From the NCBI GenBank assembly GCA_003640385.1, contig RCAB01000218.1:1-64000 (forward strand): 64,000 nt of DNA, given 5' to 3'. Within the stretch, counting starts at the first letter, position 1. Every line of letters starts with the position of its first letter. Positions 49,601 to 61,640 of this stretch are shown here, piece by piece. A program made the position numbers and the translations under genes. Under the pieces are notes generated by a model, which saw only the letters and a list, made by a program, of their open reading frames with translations, had not been told where the DNA came from and did not search any database. The DNA is from Setaria digitata (Eukaryota; Nematoda; Chromadorea; Rhabditida; Setariidae).

Positions 49601-52600
49601 GAAATTGACAAGCAAGCAACGAATACACGTAATTTTTTAGAGCGCTTTAAAGATAATTAATTTCTGCCAGCTAGTTTATTTGAGGAAATGTTCAATGCAG
49701 GTGATGGATGTTCAGAATCCTTATCCTTGATTCATTGCCATCTCTTCAACACTTCAATAGTCAGTTAAACACTAGAAAAAAAATAAACAAAGTATAAGCA
49801 GTTGAAGTTAGTTGTCCAATATTCCGAAGCTGTCCTGATCTCAGTAACAGATGTCAAGTGATTCAATCGATTTGCTTCTTCATTTTCATGTAGAATCTAA
49901 TTTTAAGCAGTCCGAAAATTTTCAGGCAAGGACTACTTCCCAAGGCTAACTTATTCATGTTTAATAATTCGAAATTTTACCTTGCGGCAAACGTTGAGAG
50001 CTTCTGTTTATTAGCGCTGTTAAATTTATTCATCTGGATATTATAATTTGTTTCACACAAAAAATTTTTGCTTTTCTTGAACGACATTTGCATTTAGGCG
50101 TGAATTTTATTCCCTTGAAAACTACACAATATATCATTGCGATAAGGAAAGATAGCTTTCTTATTATTGAAATTTATTAACAACAAAACCAAATTGAAAA
50201 GCGTACATTCTGGTAACAAATCCCATCATATAAAATACGGGGAAAAATTCTTTATTATACTAAGACGATGGTTGCTCACTAATGAAAACGTACAGAAACG
50301 TGAAGGGTAGTGAAACTTGGCAACGCTCTAAATTGTAGACGCATCAAACAACAAATAATTAAAACGTTACTGAACAGTAAAATTAAAAGTCGTAAATTGG
50401 GTTGGTTATCATGAAAAAAATTAAAATATTCAAACAAGAAATTTCATTTTTGTCTGAATCACTCTTACTGGAATGAATTATCTTTTTTCTTTTTGCATGC
50501 CACAAAATCAAAAAAGCACAGATTATCGGATAGGAATAAAAGAAGTTGTCCTATTTAAATTTGCCTTTAAAAAAGCAAACTTTCATGTTTTTAAAGGATT
50601 TCTTCTTCAACTTCCAAAATTCAATAGTTTTTTTTTGGCAATATAAACTTTGAAAAAATTTTTGCAAAACTTTTTCGAAAACAGAAGCAAATCATGTGAA
50701 GAACATTTTACTTTTTTCTAATGGCATTTCTAAATGTGCATGATTGAAGTGAAATTAATTAAAAATGATTTAAGGAAATTTCATCAAGTTCGAAAATAGC
50801 AAAACAGCAAAAAAAAAGCTCAAATTCCTTTCCCAGAAATCACATTTTTTCCCTTAAACTAATTCATAAATGACGCGTGAAACAACATATCAAAGAGAAA
50901 AAGAATTTTACATTTCACAGAAACCTTTGATGCCACAAGAAGGCAATAATGGTCACTTGTAGTTGTAATGAAGTTGTTTTTTTTTAAAAATGGCTTCGAA
51001 AATTTGAAGTTCGAAATTATCCCTTTGTCTGCGAAAAGGAAATGAAAAGACTGAAGTTTACGTGATATACCTTCTGCGTGATGGATTCAGTTCGTATTAG
51101 AAAAACGTAAAGGAAATGGTACCAGCTCGTTCAAGGCACTTCAGTCTATCGGATCTTTTAAGGTTGCCGTCAAATATTAGTGATATGCAAATTTGAGGGG
51201 ATTGTCCTTCTTCAACAATAAATCAACAGACTTTAGAAACGAAGAGCAATAAAACACATCTGGAAAGTATCGACTGAACAGAAATAGAAACGGAAGGGAA
51301 GGGGAGTGAGCGGAGTGAAATTTGTGATCGCGAATATTCAATGTGAATTGATTGAAATGGAAGAATCAATTGTAAGAAATGGCACTACATCAGTATCATT
51401 AGGAAGGGGAAAGTAGTCTTACTGATTAAGTCAGTCTTTTTCTAGATTCGACCAATGAACTTTTGTATTTTCTGAAGTGCTGGAGATGTTCTGTTTCTGA
51501 GAGTAATGAGAGTAAAATTTGTGTCCTTCGATCTCTGTCGGGAATTCAAAAATACCAGTTGGTGAGGTTTTCATTTGACGGACCTTGACCTATTTTGCAA
51601 AGTAAATGCGAAGATGAAACATGTTTATTAATTACAGTCACTAAAGCGGTATCATTATTTAACGGATTACTGGAAGGTTTAAAATGCCAAAATCAAATTA
51701 AATAAGTTGCTTAAGTTAATGTCCAGAAATTCAAAGAATTGAGTAATTGAATGTCACACTGAGAGATGAAGGATAAGGAAACCACGGATTATCAAATAAT
51801 TAAGGCGACACTGAAGAAATGGGCAAACAAATGAGACTGATAAAGGACGGAATAAAAGGGAGGTGTTTGGTGGTGCTGTCATTTGTTATCAATCTCATGG
51901 CATTTTGTGATAGGAATAGATGATTCATAAATCGATTCTTTGCTTCATTTTCAATGAGTTGAAAAAGGTCGTCTGGAAAGGATGAGAAGGGAAGCTAATT
52001 AACTTCACAACTCAAAAGAAGACACTGAAGAAGAATTATTATTGTGAATGAGTTGCAGCGAAGGGAATGTTTTAGCCAATTCAGTTCATGCAGTCATCTT
52101 AACCTGACGATATCGAGCTTGGAAAGTTTTAGCTGTGATAAGTTCACTGATGCTTATCATCCCGAAATTTTCATCCTTTGTTGCAGAATGATTCATTTCG
52201 AATATAACTGAAATAAAAATTCAAGGGCCATTTTATTTAGATGACATGAGGAAGCGCAGGATTGCGGGACCGGGAGAGCAGGGAGATGAGCTCGTCAAAT
52301 ATTTAGCGATCATGCTGCATATGTAGATGTGTTATAAGTGTTTGAAGGATCCCTAACTTCAGTTGCAAGTCGCAGAAGTTCATTCTCGAGAATTCATTGC
52401 ATTCGAAATACCTTTTACTTTTTGTAAAATGGAATGAATAAAGTGAAATGAGAAAGAGAAGTGAAGACAGCTGATTGATAAACTCTTGGGCACAGCGCCA
52501 CACCGTTGGGCCCACAGCACGGGTGAGATTTTTTTTATCAGTCAAAGTACATCTAAGTGATGATTCACACTGTCACCACTGTTCGGATTTCAAAAAAATT

Positions 52601-53616
52601 TCGAAATTTACCGTAGGAAGAAGGGCCTCCTTTCACAAAACACTTCGAATCAGCCTATTTCTTCAGGATTTTTTTTAGCTGCTCGTACAAGTAGTCAGTG
52701 TCTCAACAAAGTGTGTTACTACCGAGGAAAGAGGAAGAATGATTGACGTAGAAGAGGATTGAAGAAGTTTTCACTCAGGTCGGTGGCTAACAAAACGGCT
52801 CTTGATAACCCGGTATTTACGGGAATCAGCCATAATACTTAACAGTAATCAATCAATCTACTGCAGAAAATTTACTAAAGAACAAAATAATTCAACAAAT
52901 AATCAATAATCACTGTAAGAACTGATAATTTTTATAATAAACAAAATCGATTTTTTATGGAAAACACTTAGGAAGTAGAAGAAGACTTTTTCTTCGTTGA
53001 ATAATCTCTCAACCGAAGTAAGCAAAGATTTTGGAAGGTGAATAAAAGACTTTTGATTTTGGTATTAAAAAGAATAGAAGAAAGTGATCGAAACTGATCT
53101 AAAAAAATTGAAGTCGCTGTAGGAGCACTGGTATTGAGATGCAACGAGCAGGTTTCTCCTGAATATCCGTCAAATTGTCACTGTTGTAGAAACGAAAGCG
53201 TTAATTTTTCACCTACGGTTCAGTGCCTTTCTACTATTTGATAAAAATCATAAGTGGTCCTTCTTTTATTCAAATTCCTTTTTTTCTTTTACTTTTTTAT
53301 TATTTTTTTACCCTTCTCTGTTGCATATTTAAACCTTTCAAATAATTTTATTCCCTATTTCTTCTTTCAATTGATTGATTAGTGGACAAATCATTATCAC
53401 GTAAACACGTAAACATATCAGCATCAAATTTTTTTCAAAATGAATTCCATGACGTATTTCAATAATTTAAATTAAAAAATTTTGCAATTCTACTTTTTTA
53501 CATTGACACGAAGACATACTAAATGACAAAATCAAAAGTTCATAGCCGAAAAATAAGCAAGAGGAAAGATCAACCGTCAATTTCTCATTCGGTTATTATT
53601 TATTAATCGTATTTAG

Positions 53617-53633
53617 CGCACACACACACACAC
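53617..53633. repeat. (CA)n microsatellite
   Basis: About eight CA units in the intergenic region. Confidence 0.9.
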
Positions 53634-54949
53634 TTATCATTGTTTATATCACCACTTTCCATGCTATCATCTTATATTACTTGTAAGATTACCACTGAAT
53701 GAAATGAATGCTTCTTTGTATCGCAAAAACACGTACAATGGTCATTTGAAAGTAGAAATAAGTTGAAAGCAGGGACAGGGCTTTACAAAATTTCATATTC
53801 ATTTTTAAGGTCAATTTATTTTTGACTGATTTAAAATTTTGAGCAAATAAACTTGACTGAAAAAGAAGCATCAAATTTTTTCATCCTCTCAATATTTCAG
53901 ACTGTCATTTCCCATTTGTTATGCTATGAAAATATGAACGATATTTAAAAATTTTCCAGTCAAAATCTGCTAATCTCCGAAACTTTGAAAATTCTTCAGA
54001 TTAGAACTTTAGCTGTCATTTTTTTTTATATTGTAAATTTAATAAATAAACGATGAAGTAGATAAACAGATCTATATATTTGATAGCTGAAAGATACAGA
54101 TAATGTTAATCATACTAGACCATTGAGGCTAAATTCTCGAATCTCAATTAATGAAATGAGACAAAATGTAACACATTCGAAGATTGTATATGTACGTATA
54201 TACTGGGTTGAAGTAATTAGCAGTAAATAAGACACATTAAATGGAGCTTGCTCACAAGTAAATTTACATATTGCAAAATTTAAAGAAAATTATTAAATTT
54301 TAATATGTTACCTCCTTGTACTTATGGATTTCTGCATCACTTTTTATTTTAATTTATTTTAAAAAATTTCCTTTATTGATTTGTAATTTATTTGTATAAT
54401 ATACCTACTTTATAGTTTATTTACATAAAATTTTGGCGAAAAAAAGTTGCTAAATATAAATTAAACTTTACTCCAAATATAGTACCCAAAAAACGTAACA
54501 TATTAAAATGAAACTATAGCAAAATGGACAAAAACATTTTCATTAAGTATAAATTAAAATTTGATTCACCTAGTTTGAACTGGCATGTTGCTCTTAGTAG
54601 CTAATCATCTAGTATTAAAAAGTCTAAAGTAAAAAAAAGTTAAAAAATTTGTTACGAAAAGATTACCCCAGTAAAAATAAGAATGTGCGAGAAAGAAATC
54701 ATATAAATAAAAGATAATCCTTTAGTTAAGTATACAAGAATGTAAGAAATAGAATAGAAATAGAATTATCTGTTTCATATAAATGAAATGGAAGAAAATT
54801 GTAGGCAAAACAGTTAAAGAGTAAAAAGCATCAATTATTTCATTAAGGGAGCAAAAAATTGTTGATAATACTGAAGAAAAAAATTAAAAACTTTGAAATT
54901 ATAGATGAGATCGTGATAAAATAATATTGCTAATTATGAAAAGTTTTTG

Positions 54950-57900
54950 CTAAGGCATTTTGCTCAGTTCCATTTTCAACTTCTTATCATTTTTCAACGT
55001 TTGCAATTCGTGAACAATAGCATATGTTGGCTTCTGCTTTACACGTTGTTGGCGATGAACGCAAACGCTTAGAAGGCCAATCGTGACCAAAATCTGCAGG
55101 AGCTTTATGATACTCATTGTGAATCTTTTGCGTCATCATTATTTCCTTGAATTTCTAAATTCTACTAATTTAAGGGAAAAAACAGCAGTGAGAGAGCAAT
55201 GAGAAAACTATCACAGTTATCAATTCACCAACATCAACTACAATGAATTTTTAAAGTTAAAATTTCGTTTGCATAGTTCATGAAAGATTGTAGAAGGAGC
55301 ACATAGATACGATTGATATGTGGAAATATAGGAAATATGTATGAAAATGAAACTTACTAGTACTGTAAGGATGATATAGAATGGTACTTTATATGGATAC
55401 TGACACATCGTACACGGTTGAAGAAGGACTCGATATTGTGTTTCAGTGCGGAGCTGTTCAATGGCTGGAATTATTTCGTGCCAGAATCCAGTTACGTTAC
55501 TAAAAAATTCTACCTGTGTCTTCAGATCCTCACGATTAATCAGGGTAGCAACACGACAAATTGTTGTGAAACGTTTAAAACCAATTTCACTGAGATTTCT
55601 GAAAAACATTTAAAAATAGTGCGAGTTTATTTTTAAATAATTTCTCTTTTCCATTGACTCCGAAAAAGATCACTTCTGAACATTCTTTTTTTCTGAGCGA
55701 GATAAATATGCCTTTTCCGATTGCACTTTTCCTAAATTCTGAACTTCTCTTCCACTTCACATAGTTTAATATTTCTATTTGCTTTCTCCGAAATCTTCAA
55801 CATGATAACCTCTAACCTTCGATGAATAAAATTAGCCATTTGACTAACAAGACGCTGAATGATTTTTCGATCATCATCATTCCAGTTAACTGCTTTAAGT
55901 GATGAACCCGAAAGCAAAGGATTATTAAAAATAAATGAGCAATCGCTACCGTGCGAAGCACCTGCAAAATTTATTCTTTCTTTTTTTTTTCTTGAAATAG
56001 ATGGATAATTGAAATTTCGAGTAGTTATTGAAGTGTGAGGGAAATATGATTACCAGGTATTCAGATAGATGGCAGTCGAAAGTACATGTAGAATAATAAC
56101 TTCAAGTCTCCTCTCATTTCCGTCTAAGCAAAACGATGTGTTGGATAAACTTCACCTGGACGGATTTCATTTTTGTTCGTTGATGCCGATAACTGAGTAT
56201 TCTCATATTCAAATATGTAAGCGTAAACGGTACGATTTTTCTTTGCATAAAGAAGTGCTTCACGTGCAGCAGGTGCAGTAAAATACTGATCTGAAGGTCA
56301 ATAAAATATTTCTTCTATTCACCAAGAATCTCAAAGATATGGAATTACTCCGCAAATTTTAAATTTATCGCCGTTATTAACACATGCATCCAATATGATA
56401 AAGATACGAATTTCAGGATAAAAATCTGAAAGCTTACCAGATAAAATATTGACGATTACGTTACTTTGTTCAACTTCATCCAAATTTTGCGGATAATCAT
56501 TTAGATACTGATATTCCACCGCTTTTTGGACCTCAAATTTTAATTTAAATAGAAATCAACAAGCAGTGGAATATGAATATCAGATATCTTTTTAGAGAGA
56601 ACGATTCGGAATTTTTTTTAAAAACAATTCAGCTTGTTAGGACAGTTCAATACGTGGCCAAATACTGTATATTTATTAAAAAATTAAGTTTAATTTTAAT
56701 TAAATTTGGGGATTGAATCCAATTTTCCAGTATGTTGTAGGCAGACACTACTGTAATCATCATTCATTCATTACCTGCTTGTAATTACTGTGCAGATGAG
56801 ATGGTATGACGTAACTCAGATCCCAGTAGCCATTTTGCAAATAACGATTAATCTTCACTAAAATTCAAGATTCGACTATAAATCTAATACTGTGGGCTTG
56901 TTTTCTAAATTTTAAATAAATGTCCATATACTTAAACGTATAATGCAACTATCTGAAGTCACATTGATTCTTTTTTTTCAAGAGAATAAAAAAATTGTTA
57001 GTAAAATGTACGAATGGATATGTTAGGGATCTGAGTAATTTCTCTATTTGTAACACCGATCAGTAAAGGCATTCGTGGATTCTGAAGCATGACGGACATG
57101 GGATCACCGGGTAAAACACTGGCTTCGATGCGGTATGGATCAGTGATTGGTGTAAAGTAGGTGGTGCCCATGAAGTGATTCTGATCACCCTGAAATTAAC
57201 TGTTTTGATGAAAGGGAGAAGACGATGAACGTCATATTCAGAATCACTCACGACAAGTCTAGCGATGTGCTTCCATGCTTTCTGAAGTCTCTCCACTGGA
57301 ACTGTTTTCAGACACCGCACTGTATGCGACATTCCCAAGGTTCGGTTATAGTCACAACCACAATAATCTATCAAACGAGCTGAATAATTCTCAGTGGACG
57401 CAGAACGTACGGCCCACGGAGCAATGGAGCTACCACTGCGCAATATGACACCGTTGAATAGACCTAAAAGTGTAACGGTCTACACAAAGTTTAAATTAAA
57501 TCGCCTAAGACAGCATTGAAATTTACTTCTATGTGCAATAAGCTTAAATATATTTGTTACAGATGCTATAAAAAAGTCATTTAGGGTAAAAATGCTAAGA
57601 GTAAAGGAATATAATACGTTTTTTTGCAATGATTCCTTCCTCTCAGTCTTGAGAGCTTTGATTAAACTTGCCTTTGGTCTTCGGTGAGACAGCTAAAATA
57701 CTTGCGCAAGCAGCACCAGCTCCCACACCGCCAACGACAATGTTGTTCAATTCACCACCTAAATTTCTCGCATTTGTTCGAATCCAACGAATTGCTTCAA
57801 TTTGATCATCTAATCCATAATTACCGTGCAACTCTCGATGGCTAGCTGTTAAAAATCCTGAAGTGATAATGTTAATGAGAATTTCTGTCGTCATTCCACT

Positions 57901-59739
57901 TCCAGTGGTTTACGTTTACTTTCACTTCTCTGAGATAGAAATAACTCATTAAGATTAACATATGTCTTTGCTTTGATATTCATTATTAGCTTAGTTAACA
58001 TAATTATATCACAATTATATTCATAAAAGTAAGTTAGAGAGAAGCGTAACATTCGAAAAGAAAAATCCTTTCTACGTTTTGTCTCTTGAGAATACTTTGA
58101 AAATTACAATTTTCTTTTCATCTGATTCGTGAGAAGAAGATAAACTTATTGAAGAAACAAAATTTAAATAATGTGTTTCAATAAGTACTATTACACAAAT
58201 CAATAACTTTAAAGAAAAATTATGAGCAAGTTTTTTTAAATAAATGGAATGAGCACATAAACCCTTGGGGAGTCTAAAATTAATTTCAATAAAGTTTACC
58301 AAGTGGGCCAAGACGATAATTTATGGCAGCAAAAATAATGCCTCGTGAAGCAAAATTTCGTATAATGGTTTCGATTGGAGAAACATTAGCACTACCTGTC
58401 TAAATAAGACAAATTTAACAATTGAATAGTTCCTCTTCTTCTTTGTGGTCTTTCAATATAAAGTTTGGAGAAAATTTTTAACTTCAAAAAGAATTCTTTT
58501 TACCTGAAAGGAACCTCCATGTAGCCAAATTAATATTGGAAACGGCTTGTTTCTTTCCTGAAAAAAAGAATGAAGTTTGACAAACTAATTGCATCAGTGT
58601 TTTAGAAATGCACTTTTCACATAACATTTTTTAAGCTAAATTTGGGTTATTTCGGGAACAACAGGTCCAGATGAAATAATATCCAAGAAATGGATGAACA
58701 GACACACATACATGTCTTGCACGATTCTCCCTAATGAAGTTAAGAACTTTAAAAAGCTTGGCGGATGCAATCAAAAAATGAAATCCGAGATAAATACACA
58801 TCGATTAGGCTCTCCTAAAGGGATTCTCATAAGTAGCTAGTTCCGAATGAGAGGAAAAATCACAATTTGTCTCAATTTTTCAATCTTTTTTCTCACGAAA
58901 ATAGACCAATTAATTAGTGTATTTTATATCTATTCTATTTAATGGTTATCAAAAGATTTAGTTACCGCTTGTTTATGAGGTATTACAATTGTAGCATATA
59001 AGCAATCTTCGGTACCAGCATCTTCTTCTCTGGAATATCGTCCAAACTGTACACATCGCACTATTCGACCTCTACCACAATATCTTGTTCCATTCCAGCC
59101 AATTAACGTCTTCGTAGTCTAAAATTTATATTTAACTTCGTGTTTAAGTTTTAGTATAAAATGAAATTTCCAAAAAAAAAGCTTACAAAAATTAAACAAA
59201 AAAGTGAAATTGAGAGAGCTTTAGTTTTACAAAGTTTTACAAATTTCTCTGAGCTACTTCTTCCACAAAGTGTGCATATTTGTTAACGTTGAAATATATC
59301 ACTCTGATTTTACTTCAAAGCGCAAAGATCCAATAGGTGGTTGAGCATATGGGACAGCTTCGAAAACTTCAGCAAGTATTCCATCGGATTCCACGTAGTA
59401 TCCGAGAATTTCGCCATGAGTTGTTTTCCGTAGTGGCAATGCATCATCGGTTGTTGTTGCTGAAAGCAAACTTTTGTTGCAAAACAGTTTGCATCTTGGG
59501 GAAAAAAAATATAAACTATAATTTTCATGAATTCTGGAATTATCAATAATTAGTTATTTCGGCATTAATTCAATTCATTCAGCAAAAAGCTTCCAAAGTT
59601 CAAAAGTTTTAAATTGGTCAACGAGAAACTTACATGCTTCAACATCAAATAGTTCGTTCCGAGTGATGGGACCTCCCACATCGGTACTGCCGAAAGTTGC
59701 ATAAAGCAAATGCAGTAATAAGATATGCTCAATGCGCAT
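54950..59739 (-). CDS. Neuroligin/gliotactin-like transmembrane protein with catalytically dead cholinesterase domain
   Basis: Exons: 59739-59634, 59459-59314, 59118-58966, 58557-58504, 58399-58300, 57857-57672, 57463-57252, 57189-57012, 56857-56775, 56531-56438, 56290-56156, 55961-55817, 55598-55358, 55093-54950. In phase; 658 aa. It has a signal peptide (MRIEHILLLHLLYATFG) and a carboxylesterase-B fold: VPYAQPPIGSLRFE, EDCLYA, the oxyanion-hole HGG in LIWLHGGSF, and FNGVILRSGSSIAPWA. The nucleophile elbow, normally GESAG, reads GVGAG (230-234), so the Ser is Gly232. The acid (GVTNREITQ) and His (ASHGSDCSFIF) regions remain. Near the C-terminus is a TM helix, PFYIILTVLILVTIGLLSVC, split by the last intron, and a roughly 35-residue basic cytoplasmic tail ending in KMELSKMP, with no evident PDZ ligand. 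Such proteins are adhesion molecules rather than enzymes. Intron 6 has a GC donor (GCAAGT, 57671-57666). Exact orthologue unknown. Confidence 0.9.
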
Positions 59740-61528
59740 TTTGATTCAAATACCTCAAAAATAATTTAGTGAATGGTTAGAGTGTTTCAAATTAATTGGT
59801 CTTTTCCACTAAAATGGTAGCTTTAAATTCTCCCCTTAAAATTTATTATACACTAAAAAAAGACAATATTTAAAATTGAAACTAAAATTATGCCCAGTTT
59901 ATACAGTCAAATTTAAAAAGGACTTCTTTTCAACTCTTTTTAGTCTTAAATTCAACTTCTTTCTTCGAATCGCTCAACTTCTATATGCAAAAGTGAAAAA
60001 AGAAAGGAATGGATAATTACTATGATTAATTAAATTTTAAAACTCGAGAAATTACTGTAACTAATTGTTGAAAATGTCGTTTAACAATGCTTTACTCAGT
60101 AAGCTATATTCACACTAAAGGCATAACACTTTAAGTAATGACTTCTTTTCAAAATTTCCTAGTTAATGATTTAAAAAAAAAAAAGAAAAGAAAGAAAAAA
60201 AGATTTCATCTCAAATCACTGCAGCAAAAAATTTTCGGAAGCATTTTGTCGAGAAGAGTTGAGCCTCAAAAACTCTTTAAACAGGTGCAAATAATTTTCT
60301 TCCTGTTTTTAATGAAATTTCATTAGGTTACCAACTATCTGGCAAATTACATACCTTAAAACATTTTTTATAAGACAGCTTAATAAGACAGGAATTTGAT
60401 GTTCTTTGCTCAGTGGAAACAAAAAAAGTATCCAAAACGGTTTAGGAGGAGGAAAAAGATTTTCAAAAATCAAAAAAGTTATCAAATGACACAAATAAAA
60501 ATTTGAAAAAGTTAAAAAATGAAAATAAAATTGTTTGTGAGGAAAGGAAAATAAAGGGATAAAAATCAAAAAAAAAGCCAAGTTACAGCCAAAGTAATCA
60601 TCGTTTTCTGTTGTAAAACTATCACTGAACTTATGAGAAACAGGAAAAAAAGGAAGAGAATGTTCAACAATAATAATAAATGAGTAGGTAGATTAGACGA
60701 AAAAAATGCACTAATAAAAGCAATTTGCTTTTTTATCAGTCTAAATTATTAAATTTAGTTGAAATGTTTGGAAAAAAATCTTTTTTTTTTTCAAACACAA
60801 ATATGGCTGCAAAATATTAATGATTCAAATTAGAGCTAAGCATATTTAAAATAAATATTTTTTTTTTTGTCTTTGGAAGGAATCAATTAAAAAAGAATTG
60901 CTTTGTGTTTGATTTCCACTTGAAGAAAAAGCAGTATTGTGTATAAGAAAATCACAGCTTACCTTCAAGATCTAGGAGTCCAAAAATTTTCCATCAGACC
61001 CGTGAAATTTGATAAGAATGAAATGATGAAAATATCATATCAATAATTTATGAAGAAGGTGTAGATATAAATGAAAGGGGAAAAACTCACCCTGTTTGTT
61101 TCCTATTCTTTAATTATGTTTTGCAACTGTAGATTTTCTCTACTAACCTCTATTTTCGAATGATTTTTTAAAAAATTTAAAAAGAACAAAATTAAAGAAA
61201 ACGCAACAGAGACAGAAATATTTATTTCTTGCTCTTATCATAAATAAAAAAATAGAAATTTTGAAAAGCTGTGAGAACTGAATGTTTGGTAAAGCAAATA
61301 CTCTAATATGACATATGGAATAAAATAAACAGGTAGACAGGCATGCAGTCGTTCAAAATCTATTCTTCATCAAACTGTGATATAAGAATTGTGAAACCGG
61401 AAGAGAAATACATCAGAATAAACAGTGGAGGAAACTTAAAATCGAGAGGAAGGGGAAAATTGAATGTATTTCTTTATTTGTGAATACTGCAAATATCTTC
61501 AATAATTTTTAATAGAAATTTTACTTAC
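59740..61528. other. Region between the orphan exon and the cholinesterase-like gene
   Basis: Any continuation of the exon at 61529-61640 should lie here, on the minus strand. A TCCTAG acceptor and a GTAAGC donor flank only 9 bases near 60961-60969, which would fit as an in-phase microexon, but I cannot support it further. The rest is AT-rich with A and T runs and no recognisable exon. Confidence 0.4.
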
Positions 61529-61640
61529 CAAAGAATAAAACTGTCATTGAGTACGAATGGAAATAGCCAAAGTGTCTATTCCGAATGACAAGGCACTCAG
61601 TTTCTGAAGCTGAGAGCGGCGAAGATTCAGAAGTACTCAT
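61529..61640 (-). CDS. Orphan 5' coding exon of an unidentified gene
   Basis: The ATG at 61640 opens 37 codons and one base ending exactly at a consensus donor GTAAGT (61528-61523). The peptide begins MSTSESSPLSASETECLVIR and ends in the hydrophobic stretch MTVLFFG. An acidic Ser-rich start leading into a possible membrane segment, with a perfect donor, makes a real first exon likely. No downstream exon could be identified before the next gene at 59739, so the gene is either small, nested or misjudged. Function unknown. Confidence 0.5.

Larger units (their letters stand above)
45124..54949. other. About 10 kb with no convincing gene
   Basis: Upstream of the coiled-coil gene and downstream of the cholinesterase-like gene, both minus. 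It holds simple repeats at 46635-46672 and 53617-53633, and an ATTA repeat near 49540-49557. Purine-rich stretches lie at 51280-51420 and 51720-51870. A small overlapping pair of frames sits at 45787-45960. Open frames up to 81 codons occur but lack splice partners and look like chance. Confidence 0.5.

Noticed and set aside
23876..51608. Shared 18-mer ATTTTGCAAAGTAAATGC near 23879 and 51593
   Set aside because: The match does not extend into the flanks and could arise by chance in 64 kb of AT-rich sequence.
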